Positions 1 through 9,056 of a stretch of 64,000 nucleotides of DNA are shown piece by piece. Made by a program: the position numbers and the translations under genes. The notes beneath the pieces are model-generated. The model worked only from the letters and a program-made list of their open reading frames with translations. It made no database searches and was not told the DNA's origin. The stretch's first letter is position 1. Each line of letters opens with the position of its first letter. This DNA comes from Bacteroides intestinalis DSM 17393 (GTDB lineage Bacteria > Bacteroidota > Bacteroidia > Bacteroidales > Bacteroidaceae): assembly GCF_000172175.1 (NCBI RefSeq), contig NZ_ABJL02000006.1, positions 248,001 through 312,000 on the forward strand, read 5' to 3'.

Positions 1-2239
1 CTTTTTCCTGTATTTTCAGACCAGAATATTCAAATGAAGTATAACTCAAACCATATCCGAAATAGTAAAGAGGATAATATTCCATATCCGAATATTCATA
101 ACGACGACCGGAAGTTTTAAAGTTATAATAGAGAGGGAGCTGACCTACGTGACGTGGAAAAGTCATCGGCAAACGACCGGCAGGATTATAATCACCAAAC
201 AGCACATCTGCTGTGGCCGGACCACCTTCTTGTCCCGGCAACCAATTCACAAGGATAGCCTTACACAACTCTGACGCCTTAGACAGATTATAAGGGCGCC
301 CCGCCTGAAGAATCAATATAACAGGTTTTCCAGTTGCACAAACAGCTTCCAATAATTCCTGTTGTTTACCTGGCAAAATCAAGGTTGCATAATCATGGTT
401 CTCACCGGATGTTTTATATACATCTGTCGTAGCCTCACTGGTTGAACAATCTCCCAAAACCAATAGCACCACATCTGATTGTGAAGCTACTTTTACCGCC
501 TTTGCAATATTGTTTTCACCCAAGCTTGTAAAATCACAACCTTGCTCATAAATCACTTTTGTCTGTTTTCCTACCGCTTGTTTGATACCAGTCAACACAG
601 ATTTTAACTGACCAGGCTGAAGTTTAGGAGTGTAATCACCAGGCTGAAGATCATTTGCACCGGGACCTAACACAGCAATCGTACGCATGTCTTTAGACAG
701 AGGTAAAATATTATCCTTATTTTCTAACAGTACAATAGATTCACGAGCAGCCTGACGTGCCATTTCTTTATGACTATCCGAATTCCACCCCGGATAAATC
801 TTATTCCAGTCCAATGGCTTGTTTGGTGCTTTTTCAAACAGTTCATTGCGGAACATCATACGCAACATTGTGCGGCACACCTCATCAAGATTCTCCATAT
901 TGATACGTCCATCCTTTGCGGCCTGTATCACCTCCTTATCATTATAAGTATCACCACAGTTTGTAGCAATACCGGCAGCCAAAGCCTGGTTAGCAGCTTC
1001 TATTTTATTTTTAGCCGTATAATGCTTACGGGCAGTCAAGTTACCTATAGCACCACAGTCGCTAACGATAAAGCCGCTGAATCCCCATTCCTCACGCAAA
1101 ATATTATGTAGTAATTCTCTACTTTTAGCTACCGGAACACCCAGGAAATCCGAATAAGCCATCATCAAAGATTGGCAATCATAGTTACGAATCACATGAC
1201 GGAACGGAACCAAATGTACTTCGCGCATTTCACGTTCAGACAATCCTATATCATGAGAATCGCGTCCTCCCAACGGAGCACCATGACCACCAAAATGTTT
1301 CGGAGTAGTATACAACCCCATAGACTGGTAGCCTTTAATCCAAGCTCCACCAATTTGCGATACCAAAACCGGATCCTCTCCAAATGTTTCCTCACAACGT
1401 CCCCAACGGGCATCCTGAGCTACATCCAGTACCGGAGACCATGCCTGCATAGTACCTGCCGAAAGAGTTTCATCGCCAACTGCCATTGCCACTTCTTCCG
1501 TCAACTTCTTATTCCAAGTTGCCCCCATTGCAAGAGCCTGGGGAAAGATAGTAGCTCCACTACCATATGAGAAGCCATGTACAGCTTCCACCTTTGTAAT
1601 GGGCGGTACATACAAATGAGGAATACCGGGAATGCCCCAGCCCTCACGTATCAGTTCCATTTTATCTTCCGGCGTCATCACAGACAACAGGCTTTCTACA
1701 CGTTCTTCCACCGGAAGCGTAGGGTCCATATAGCGTAGCGAAGTCTTTTCTCCTTTCCGATCTTTCAATTCCTTATCAGCCAGAAGAACAGATACCTCCT
1801 TTACCATAAAAGGTTTAACACGATCACCTCCCTTAAAAGCCAACCGGACATGTGCCCCATATTTAGGTGAAAACTTCAACCGCATCTCTTTAGCGCTACC
1901 CTGTACCTGATAATCGACAGGCACTCCCAGATTCATAGGATCATATGTAACAAAGATATTCATCAGTTGCTTTAAATCCTCTTTAGAAACACCTTGCATC
2001 TGAACCCCAAGCTCACATACATCACCAGGAGTCTGGATAGTAAACATCAACCATTGGTCTGCTTTCAAGTCCTGACCACTAACTTCCCACATTGTCTTTT
2101 GATCCTTATCAAAAGCTAACGAAGCTTTTTCTACATTAGTCGATGCTGAAACGGACAAAATATCACTTGGCTGCTGAGCCATTAGAAAAGAGCAGGATAA
2201 TATTCCTGCAAATAAGAATAAGTGCCTTTTTAAGTTCAT
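1..2239 (-). CDS. Glycoside hydrolase family 3 beta-glycosidase, partial (C-terminus beyond window)
   Basis: Secreted GH3 enzyme, most likely a periplasmic beta-glucosidase or beta-xylosidase acting on oligosaccharides. I read 746 codons from the ATG at 2239-2237 to the window edge without a stop. A signal peptide (MNLKRHLFLFAGILSCSFLM, then AQQ) is followed by about 150 residues of beta-rich sequence, then the GH3 barrel with KHFGGHG and the nucleophile motif FIVSDCGA. The second domain contains LPGKQQELLEAV and ends in the frame with YYFGYGLSYTSFEY, which is typical near the end of GH3 proteins, so only the fibronectin-like tail should be missing. It is divergent from the Kelch regulator at 2453. 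The exact sugar specificity cannot be read from sequence. Confidence 0.93.
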   Translation of the reverse strand, partial: MNLKRHLFLFAGILSCSFLMAQQPSDILSVSASTNVEKASLAFDKDQKTMWEVSGQDLKADQWLMFTIQTPGDVCELGVQMQGVSKEDLKQLMNIFVTYDPMNLGVPVDYQVQGSAKEMRLKFSPKYGAHVRLAFKGGDRVKPFMVKEVSVLLADKELKDRKGEKTSLRYMDPTLPVEERVESLLSVMTPEDKMELIREGWGIPGIPHLYVPPITKVEAVHGFSYGSGATIFPQALAMGATWNKKLTEEVAMAVGDETLSAGTMQAWSPVLDVAQDARWGRCEETFGEDPVLVSQIGGAWIKGYQSMGLYTTPKHFGGHGAPLGGRDSHDIGLSEREMREVHLVPFRHVIRNYDCQSLMMAYSDFLGVPVAKSRELLHNILREEWGFSGFIVSDCGAIGNLTARKHYTAKNKIEAANQALAAGIATNCGDTYNDKEVIQAAKDGRINMENLDEVCRTMLRMMFRNELFEKAPNKPLDWNKIYPGWNSDSHKEMARQAARESIVLLENKDNILPLSKDMRTIAVLGPGANDLQPGDYTPKLQPGQLKSVLTGIKQAVGKQTKVIYEQGCDFTSLGENNIAKAVKVASQSDVVLLVLGDCSTSEATTDVYKTSGENHDYATLILPGKQQELLEAVCATGKPVILILQAGRPYNLSKASELCKAILVNWLPGQEGGPATADVLFGDYNPAGRLPMTFPRHVGQLPLYYNFKTSGRRYEYSDMEYYPLYYFGYGLSYTSFEYSGLKIQEK

Positions 2240-2266
2240 ATTATCAGATTTTAATCTATTTTTATG

Positions 2267-2274
2267 CAAAGTAA
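2267..2274 (-). promoter_or_regulatory. Probable -7 element of the GH3 gene
   Basis: On the minus strand this reads TTACTTTG, one base off the Bacteroides TAnnTTTG consensus, about 28 bases before the GH3 start codon. No good -33 TTTG is seen. The 19-bp element at 2318-2336 ends 43 bases upstream of it. Confidence 0.45.
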
Positions 2275-2317
2275 ACGGCAACCGCTTAATAAAATGATAA
2301 AACAATAATTAATGAAA

Positions 2318-2336
2318 CATTAAAATCCACTTAATG
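2318..2336 (-). promoter_or_regulatory. Operator-like element upstream of GH3
   Basis: Minus-strand sequence CATTAAGTGGATTTTAATG: an inverted CATTAA/TTAATG pair with a 7-base spacer. It matches the element before susC (54366-54384) at 16 of 19 positions and the one before GH95 (8904-8922) at 15 of 19. A further TTAATG (plus strand) lies at 2309-2314. All three sit upstream of a glycan gene and near a Kelch/winged-helix regulator or its locus. Binding by that regulator is inference. Confidence 0.4.
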
Positions 2337-2412
2337 AATCACTTTTGCAGGAAAAGCGAAGCCTAGCCGTAATAATTGCATAAATAAGTAATCGGTTTTC
2401 ACCAAAAAACAC

Positions 2413-2420
2413 TACTTTTG
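2413..2420 (+). promoter_or_regulatory. -7 element of the Kelch/winged-helix regulator gene
   Basis: TACTTTTG matches TAnnTTTG and lies 32 bases before the ATG at 2453. The leader also carries a CATTAA at 2436-2441 just before the AGGA ribosome-binding region, which might allow self-regulation (inference). Confidence 0.55.
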
Positions 2421-2452
2421 TACGAGCTAATACTTCATTAAGGACATACAAA

Positions 2453-5050
2453 ATGAAAAAGACACAATCTATTATCTTTCTTCTGTTGATGTGTATGCGT
2501 TCAGTCGCTCAGCTTCCTGAATATGGTTTGCATATCCAATCCTACCCGCTTCAGAATTCTGAGTTTACCAGTATGGTATTAGAAGATGGAAAGCCCATAG
2601 AGACTAAAGGAGACAAAATTACCCTGAGTTTTAACCTCTGGGTGAGACCCGATAATGTATTCGGAACCGTATTCCGCATCATTACTGAAAACAATAAGAA
2701 TGTCGATCTGATGTACAGTGTCAGCGAAAACGACCGACGCTTCCCAATTCTGGTCACTGGAGATGCAGTACACCCCATTCAAAAAGAAGTGAGGCGTGAA
2801 ACTTGGACTTCAGCCAGCCTGACCCTCGATGTTAAAGAGGGAAATATTACCGTATTATATGATAGTACGGAAATCAATGTGAATTATCCCGACCTGAAGG
2901 GTACGCAGAAACTACGCTTTGCTTTCGGCTATTGTCCCTATGAGGGCTTCTCTTTAGCCGATGTGGCTTCCGTTAATTTAAGAGATATCAGTATCAAGCG
3001 CGGATTACAGGAGATACGTTTGTGGAAAATGGCGCGCCATAATAAGGAAGTCTGTTATGACGAGATTTCCCACAGTCCGGCTTCCGGCAAAAATACCCGT
3101 TGGATTATAGACCAGTATATCACCTGGAAGAAGATTCATTCACAGCAATTCAAATCTTCTCCCTCTGTAGCATTCGATCCTACTGTCGGAACTTTCTACA
3201 TAGCCAACAATAAACAAAAGCTGTATGTTTTCCATACGGATGAAAGGATAACTGACACCATTCAGGTAAAAGGCGGTGAGTTTGTAGCCAACTATCCCAA
3301 CCAGTTGATATATCTACCAGAGCAACATCAGTTGTTATCCTACAACCTGAATGAAAATCTATATTCATTCTTTGATCCTGCTTCACAAAGCTGGAAAGGG
3401 ACACAGGCAGCCGTACAAGAACATGACTATTGGAATAATACACTCGTTTATAATCCGGCCAATTCTTCACTGATCAGCTTCGGTGGATATGGACATTATC
3501 ATTATAATAACAAGCTATTGATCTGCTATCCTTATGAGGATACCCCGCAGCGTCACCTCAATCTGACGAATATTCATCCCAGATACTCTTCCAGTTCTGT
3601 CATAGTTGACAGCACACTTTATATCTTTGGAGGACGCGGTTGCCCATCCGGACGGCAAGAATTATCTCCCCGCAACTATTATGATTTGTATGCTGTCAAC
3701 CTTTTGACCCAGCAAGCCAATAAGCTATGGGAATTCACTCAGATTCCGGACGGAGGAGATTTTCAACCCAGTGAAAACATGGTTTATGATACTGAAAAAA
3801 AATGTTTTTACTTCTTCAGTACCCAGCAAGGTGGTACGTTGATGAAAATTGATACTCAAACACCACATTTTGAGCTCATGTCATTGCCTATAGGACTGAA
3901 ATTAGAGGCTCAGTATATGTATACCAACATATACTATTCACCAAAACAAAAGAAGTTATATACAGTGATTCACCAAGCTGAAGTAAGCGGAAAAGCTGAT
4001 ATAGGCATCTATGAACTGAATTTCCCTCCGATTCCCATTTCATCCTTTAAGCAGCCTGATGTGGTTGCAGACAATACCAGTCAAAACGATCAGCCATCTA
4101 TATGGCTGTACATTATAGTCGGAATACTGGTTATTGCCGGAATGGGAGTCTTCTATTATAGAAAGAAAAAGGCTGAAATAAACCGGGTCAAGACCGCCGC
4201 CGAGAACAACAAGAAAGCGGAAACAAACAGCCTCCAATCAGAAACAGCAGATGGCTCTCTAATCAATGATATATCTGAGATAAAAATAGAAATGCCTATA
4301 CACACAGAGACAACGACATTCCACAATTATGATTTCTCCAAGGGATGTGTTTGTTTCTTTGGTGGCTTCCATGTTGTGGACAAAGAAGGCAATGACATTA
4401 CAGCCTTATTTACTCCAACCCTTAAGGCTTTATTGATATTGCTTATACTCTATACCGGAAGAGACTCCAAAGGAATCATTGGTCATAAACTAATCCAGCT
4501 ATTATGGTATGAAAAGACGGATGAATCTGCCAAGAATAACCGTAATGTATATATGAGTAAACTACGCGGTTTATTGGAAAAAGTAGGCGATATCAAAATA
4601 TTGAATCAAAATGGCTTCTGGAGCATACAGTTTGAAGAAGGGACTATTTGCGACTATCTGGAAGCACTTCATTTATATAAAGAGAATAATAGTCAGAACT
4701 TAGAGAAGCTGCTTGAGTTATTGCTACGTGGTATGATGTTACCTAATATGGAAACCGATTGGATCGATACGTTCAAAAACGATTTTTCAAATAGCACTAT
4801 CGATCTGCTTTGCAGATTACTGAAGCGGGAAGACCTCTCGGAGACGTTAAAGCTAAAAATTGCAGATACACTATTCCAACATGACTACATCAACGAGGAA
4901 GCTCTTTGTGTAAAATGCCGCATTCTTTGTCAGCAAGGCAAGAAAGGGCTTGCCAAGACTGTCTATGATGCTTTCTGCAAAGAATATGCTGCTTCGCTGG
5001 GAACAGAATACAAGTTCTCCTTAATGGAAATTATCGACGAACAAAACTGA
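2453..5050 (+). CDS. Transmembrane Kelch-domain sensor with cytoplasmic SARP/OmpR-like winged-helix domain
   Basis: Predicted one-component membrane regulator of 865 residues. Seen: a signal peptide (1-20); a LamG-like beta region (about 55-190); Kelch-like blades (about 235-525, with repeats such as ISFGGYG and LYIFGGRG); one membrane helix (about 550-568) followed by a basic stop-transfer YYRKKK; a charged linker; then about 633-728 a winged-helix domain with FTPTLKALLILLIL, LIQLLWYEK, SAKNNRNVYMSKLRGLLEKV and a wing NQNGFWSIQF. A helical tail (740-865) resembles the BTAD part of SARP activators. It has no kinase or receiver domain. A paralogue with the same plan lies at 51753-54302. Its neighbours are GH3 (divergent) and GH99-like and GH95 genes (convergent), so control of this glycan locus is inferred. 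The ligand is unknown. Confidence 0.75.
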   Translation: MKKTQSIIFLLLMCMRSVAQLPEYGLHIQSYPLQNSEFTSMVLEDGKPIETKGDKITLSFNLWVRPDNVFGTVFRIITENNKNVDLMYSVSENDRRFPILVTGDAVHPIQKEVRRETWTSASLTLDVKEGNITVLYDSTEINVNYPDLKGTQKLRFAFGYCPYEGFSLADVASVNLRDISIKRGLQEIRLWKMARHNKEVCYDEISHSPASGKNTRWIIDQYITWKKIHSQQFKSSPSVAFDPTVGTFYIANNKQKLYVFHTDERITDTIQVKGGEFVANYPNQLIYLPEQHQLLSYNLNENLYSFFDPASQSWKGTQAAVQEHDYWNNTLVYNPANSSLISFGGYGHYHYNNKLLICYPYEDTPQRHLNLTNIHPRYSSSSVIVDSTLYIFGGRGCPSGRQELSPRNYYDLYAVNLLTQQANKLWEFTQIPDGGDFQPSENMVYDTEKKCFYFFSTQQGGTLMKIDTQTPHFELMSLPIGLKLEAQYMYTNIYYSPKQKKLYTVIHQAEVSGKADIGIYELNFPPIPISSFKQPDVVADNTSQNDQPSIWLYIIVGILVIAGMGVFYYRKKKAEINRVKTAAENNKKAETNSLQSETADGSLINDISEIKIEMPIHTETTTFHNYDFSKGCVCFFGGFHVVDKEGNDITALFTPTLKALLILLILYTGRDSKGIIGHKLIQLLWYEKTDESAKNNRNVYMSKLRGLLEKVGDIKILNQNGFWSIQFEEGTICDYLEALHLYKENNSQNLEKLLELLLRGMMLPNMETDWIDTFKNDFSNSTIDLLCRLLKREDLSETLKLKIADTLFQHDYINEEALCVKCRILCQQGKKGLAKTVYDAFCKEYAASLGTEYKFSLMEIIDEQN

Positions 5051-5075
5051 AACAAATAGAGATACTCCAAAAGAA

Positions 5076-5116
5076 AAACGTCTGACCTGGATACTCCCAA
5101 GTCAGACGTTTCTTAT
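5076..5116. terminator. Bidirectional terminator hairpin
   Basis: AAACGTCTGAC (5076-5086) pairs perfectly with GTCAGACGTTT (5101-5111) across a 14-base loop, with A-rich and T-rich flanks. It lies between the convergent regulator gene and the GH71/99-like gene and can serve both. Confidence 0.8.
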
Positions 5117-5144
5117 TATATATCCGGATTCTACTTTGATTGAT

Positions 5145-6380
5145 TTATTTACGTTCCGGTTGCTTCATTTCCAACGGTTTTTCTTTACGCAACATTTTAC
5201 CGGCCTGACCTACCAACCATAAATAATGGTCACTTCCGATCCCTTCTTCAATGGGCACAAATGTACTGGCACCAACAGGAACTTTTTTAGCACACTTAAA
5301 GATAGCTGTACCTTCGTCTATTTCATCAAACATGGCTACATAAATCATTTCGGCCCCTTCCTTGATAGCACCGGATAACTGTTTCCAAAGGAACGAACCC
5401 TTATTGCGCGGTATTTGCACACTATTCTCATGACCTTTCATATTACGCCAGGAGAAGCCCGGAAAAGCCAGAGGAGCATAGTCTACTTTATTTTTCTTAG
5501 CCCAGGCAATATCATCTTTAATCAGTTTCTGATAACGGGGATATGAATTCTCATTATAACGTCCCACGAACCACGGCATCACAACATCACACCGTTTTAT
5601 CAATTCATGCAAGCGAGGGTCCGACTCAGTATCACCATTCAGTTCACGCCAATGCGTGGGTACTCCCAACATTACATTAAACCCCTGTGATTTCAAACCA
5701 TTAATAATCTTTTCTGCTTCGTTCAGACCATAACGGCGACGGTCATTGAACCCTACACCCCAGATTGTAACCAGTGGTTTCCCATTATGATACAGATAGG
5801 ACGGGTTCTTAGCATGATCCTTTAAAGCATGGCGCTGAGCTATGTCGGCAATATCCTTTAGCAGGACCTCTTCATCGCCAGGGCGCATACCACTCAAATC
5901 ATACATCACACAAATGGCGCGTTCATACTTATTAGCAGCCTTCATTGCTGAGTTCAGTACTACGTTGAAGTGATTCAATCCGCTCTTATTGCGAATCTCG
6001 CCTACAAAGCGTTGCATGAAAACTCCATCCAGCCCGTACTCTTTCATCCATCTGAAGTGAGTATCCACCGTAGATTCATCATGCGAAGAGAAAGTATAGG
6101 CCGGAGTTCCATCGGCAAACTTGAACTCCGTCTTATACAGCTTTTTATATTCCGATACTTCGGGCCAAAAATCAATCGTACAAGAACCGGGGCGAAAACC
6201 GTCGTGCCCGGTATAGTGATACCAACCACGGCCGGCACCGTCGTCAGGGGCATTGAACCACCCCTGATAACCGGCCATCACCAATCCTTTATACGAATTA
6301 TACTGCTTGCCAGCAGCTTGTGCTGTAACACCTATTGAAAACAGCATACATACAATAAACCAATTTATTCTTTTTACCAT
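5145..6380 (-). CDS. Secreted GH71/99-like TIM-barrel protein
   Basis: 411-residue exported protein of the GH71/GH99-like group, often annotated as a xylosidase-like or endo-mannosidase-like hydrolase. Signal peptide at about 1-22 (MVKRINWFIVCMLFSIGVTA). The mature part opens with LVMAGYQGWFNAPDDGAGRG and continues as a barrel, with YGLDGVFMQRF, LVTIWGVGF and VMPWFVGRYN. Near the end MFDEIDEGTAIF gives an E-x-x-E pair (E353, E356) like the catalytic pair of GH99, so it is probably active. It lies 25 bases downstream of the GH95 gene on the same strand and is likely cotranscribed with it. The substrate is not determinable; a link with alpha-linked side chains is only inference. Confidence 0.75.
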   Translation of the reverse strand: MVKRINWFIVCMLFSIGVTAQAAGKQYNSYKGLVMAGYQGWFNAPDDGAGRGWYHYTGHDGFRPGSCTIDFWPEVSEYKKLYKTEFKFADGTPAYTFSSHDESTVDTHFRWMKEYGLDGVFMQRFVGEIRNKSGLNHFNVVLNSAMKAANKYERAICVMYDLSGMRPGDEEVLLKDIADIAQRHALKDHAKNPSYLYHNGKPLVTIWGVGFNDRRRYGLNEAEKIINGLKSQGFNVMLGVPTHWRELNGDTESDPRLHELIKRCDVVMPWFVGRYNENSYPRYQKLIKDDIAWAKKNKVDYAPLAFPGFSWRNMKGHENSVQIPRNKGSFLWKQLSGAIKEGAEMIYVAMFDEIDEGTAIFKCAKKVPVGASTFVPIEEGIGSDHYLWLVGQAGKMLRKEKPLEMKQPERK

Positions 6381-6405
6381 AACCTATTTTATCTATATCA
6401 CTTTT

Positions 6406-8835
6406 TTAAAACGCTCTTTGCAATGTGTACTTTTCTCCCGGTCGGGTCTGTATATCATACTCGTATATCCTGTACAGGATGGGGTACTGCGCCTTTAGGC
6501 CCTCTGCCACCAAGGGCTCCTTGATATCTCCACGTTTCATCAACGGGTTCGGGTTCTCACCTTTAGCTTCTTTCAAGCCGGCACCTTCCAGCGGTACATA
6601 CGAACGTATACGCAGGTTTCCACCGATACGTGAAGTTACAATAGCCGTCGTCAGCTCACCGCCATCCCAGTCCATATCAACTTCGAAAGCACCACGTGCC
6701 ACCAGACCTTTCACACTACCTTTGCTCCATGCCGTAGGCAGGGCAGGTAACAGGTGCAGAGCTTCATCATGGCTTTGAAGCAACATTTCGGCTACGCCTG
6801 CCGTGAAACCGAAGTTTCCGTCAATTTGGAAAGGCGGGTGTGCATCGAACATATTCGGATAAGTGCGTCCGTCAGGATTACCCTTCTCCACCAGCTTCAG
6901 CATATTTTTAATAATTGTATACGCATGATCTCCATCGAGTAGGCGTGCCCAAAGATTAATTTTCCAGCCGATAGACCATCCCGTAGCCATATCACCCCGA
7001 TAGAGGAGCGAACGCTTAGCGGCTTGGAAAAGCTGCGGATGGGCATAAGGAGAAATCTGATTACTCGGATAAAGCCCATACAAATGGGAAACATGACGGT
7101 GATCATTATGCGGGTCATCCACATCAGCAAGCCATTCCTGCAACTGGTTATGTTTGCCTATCTGCATAGGAGGCAAGCGCTTGATCATGCCTTGCAGGCT
7201 ATCGCAATACGATGTATGATCGGGATATAACAACTTCGTGGCGGACAGTACGGAAGTCAAAGCATCCAATACTATCTGAGTATCCATGGTACATCCAGCG
7301 GTCAACATGGTTCCTGTTCCCGGAGGACCTTGCTCGGGAGACATAGACGGTGCACAAACCATCCAACCGTACTTAGGATGCTCTACCAGGAAATCGAGGA
7401 AGAAATCAGCTGCCCCTTTCAAAGCCGGATAGGCAGTCTGTAGGAAAGCCTGATCTCCTGTATAGAGATAATGTTGCCACAAGTGCTGACTGAGCCACGC
7501 ACCGCCCAAAGGCCAAACATACGAAGCACCATCCACCGGACCGGCCATGCGCCACAGGTCCGTATTATGATGCACCGTCCAACCCCGGCAATCATACAAA
7601 GTACGCGCAGTGCCTTGTGCCGACTCGGACAGTTCTTTCACCATCTGGAAAAGAGGTTGATGCATTTCGGGCAGATTAGTTACTTCTGCCGGCCAGTAGT
7701 TCATTTCCGTATTGATATTGATAGTATATTTTCCATCCCACGGAGCCAGCAATTCATGATTCCAAATGCCTTGCAAACCTGCAGGCTGCCCACCGGGTTG
7801 TGAAGAAGAGATAAGCAAATAACGTCCGAACTGGAACATCAGGGCTACCAATCCCAGGTCTTTTCCCTCGTTAAAGTGCTTAATGCGGTAGGAAGTTTCT
7901 TCTTTGCTGGAAGCACCTACATTCAGCGAGACACGTCCGAACAGCTTTTGATAAGCTTCCTCATGAGCTGCAAGGGCTTGTGCATAGGGGCGTTTCATGG
8001 CCTGCGACAAGAACTCTGTTGCACGGCGGGTTTCATTGGCACTTACGTCTTTATAATTGACAAAGTTAGTAGCAGCGGTTACATAGATCACTGCTGCGTC
8101 TGCTCCTTTCACTTCGATACAGTCGTTGGTGACGTTGACTTTGCCTTTCTCGGCCTTTATCTGCGTACGGGTTTCAAAGCGGATGGCACCCGGAATGCCT
8201 TCGTGTGCAGAGCCATGTCCGGACAGCAGCAAGCTTTTACCGTTCTTTTTTATTTCGTATTCTTTGTACGGAGTGCTATATCGAGTGGTAAAATTGACTG
8301 CTCCCGGTTTGTCGGCTTCGATACGCACAATCAGAGCATTATCTGCCAAGGATGTAAACACGGTACGAGTATAGTTTACTTCACCTATTTTATAACGTAC
8401 AGAGGCTATCGCTTTCTCCAAATCCAGTTCCCTGCGATAATCGGAATAGTCAGCATGTCCTTCAAATTCCAGCATTAAACTGCCAATGGTTTGGAACGGC
8501 ATACCATGTTGTCCGGTAAAAAAGTTATCGGCAATCACTTTTTCAGCTTCCTTCTCACGTCCGGAAAAAAGCAACTCCCTGACCGTAGGCAATACGCCGA
8601 GTGCCTTCGGACTATCGTTCCGGTGCGGACCACCACCCCAGACGGTCTCTTCATTCAGCTGTATTTGCTCGTTAACTACTCCGCCATAGACCATGGCGCC
8701 TAAACGCGAATTACCCAGAGGTAATGCTTCAGTCCATACTTTAGCCGGTTGCTTGTACCACAGCTTCAGATCGTCAGCTTTGACCATCATGCAACAAGCA
8801 CACAGCAGGCACAGACTTATTAAACGGTTTTTCAT
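6406..8835 (-). CDS. GH95 family alpha-L-fucosidase/alpha-L-galactosidase
   Basis: 809-residue secreted GH95 exo-enzyme with signal peptide (about 1-20) and the family opening LWYKQPAKVWTEALPLGNSR. The active-site region YTININTEMNYWPAE places T371, N373 and N375; the acid candidate is E501 in APSMSPEQGPPG and the base-activating region is PFQIDGNFG (D672). Characterised fucosidases have His two residues before the first Asn; here it is Thr. As I recall, the Bacteroides ovatus GH95 BACOVA_03438 also has Thr there and acts on alpha-L-galactose, so L-galactosidase activity is a real alternative. It is the first gene of a two-gene unit with the GH71/99-like gene and has its own promoter and operator-like sites upstream. 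Confidence 0.92.
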   Translation of the reverse strand: MKNRLISLCLLCACCMMVKADDLKLWYKQPAKVWTEALPLGNSRLGAMVYGGVVNEQIQLNEETVWGGGPHRNDSPKALGVLPTVRELLFSGREKEAEKVIADNFFTGQHGMPFQTIGSLMLEFEGHADYSDYRRELDLEKAIASVRYKIGEVNYTRTVFTSLADNALIVRIEADKPGAVNFTTRYSTPYKEYEIKKNGKSLLLSGHGSAHEGIPGAIRFETRTQIKAEKGKVNVTNDCIEVKGADAAVIYVTAATNFVNYKDVSANETRRATEFLSQAMKRPYAQALAAHEEAYQKLFGRVSLNVGASSKEETSYRIKHFNEGKDLGLVALMFQFGRYLLISSSQPGGQPAGLQGIWNHELLAPWDGKYTININTEMNYWPAEVTNLPEMHQPLFQMVKELSESAQGTARTLYDCRGWTVHHNTDLWRMAGPVDGASYVWPLGGAWLSQHLWQHYLYTGDQAFLQTAYPALKGAADFFLDFLVEHPKYGWMVCAPSMSPEQGPPGTGTMLTAGCTMDTQIVLDALTSVLSATKLLYPDHTSYCDSLQGMIKRLPPMQIGKHNQLQEWLADVDDPHNDHRHVSHLYGLYPSNQISPYAHPQLFQAAKRSLLYRGDMATGWSIGWKINLWARLLDGDHAYTIIKNMLKLVEKGNPDGRTYPNMFDAHPPFQIDGNFGFTAGVAEMLLQSHDEALHLLPALPTAWSKGSVKGLVARGAFEVDMDWDGGELTTAIVTSRIGGNLRIRSYVPLEGAGLKEAKGENPNPLMKRGDIKEPLVAEGLKAQYPILYRIYEYDIQTRPGEKYTLQRAF

Positions 8836-8863
8836 GATTCTTAAAATTTACATTTTCCAAATG

Positions 8864-8871
8864 CAAAGAAA
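8864..8871 (-). promoter_or_regulatory. Probable -7 element of the GH95 gene
   Basis: Minus strand TTTCTTTG, a near match to TAnnTTTG, 28 bases before the ATG at 8835. The alternative TGCATTTG overlaps it. The element at 8904-8922 ends 32 bases upstream, about one helical turn closer than at GH3 and susC. Confidence 0.4.
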
Positions 8872-8902
8872 AGCGTATCTCATTAATAAATTCGATGAAA
8901 AT

Positions 8903-8934
8903 GCATTAATATCGACTTAAAATTATATTAATGC
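8903..8934 (-). promoter_or_regulatory. Perfect inverted repeat and operator-like element upstream of GH95
   Basis: GCATTAATAT (8903-8912) and ATATTAATGC (8925-8934) are perfect 10-base arms separated by 12 bases, so centres lie 22 bp apart. Minus-strand positions 8922-8904 read TTTTAAGTCGATATTAATG, 15 of 19 identical to the GH3 element. Another CATTAA lies at 8881-8886. This looks like a transcription-factor site; the partner is inferred to be the Kelch regulator. Confidence 0.45.
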
Positions 8935-9056
8935 ATATCGGATGATGGAATTTACTCAAAATCGTACAAAAATGAACTAAATGCAATAGCTAACTCCGTT
9001 CTTAGGCATTCCTATACTTTTTCCCTTCCAACGGTTAGCCTTTTCCATCCGAACGT

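Noticed and set aside
770..1570. Two plus-strand open frames under the GH3 gene
   Set aside because: The minus strand gives one continuous GH3 protein through this region with the nucleophile motif.
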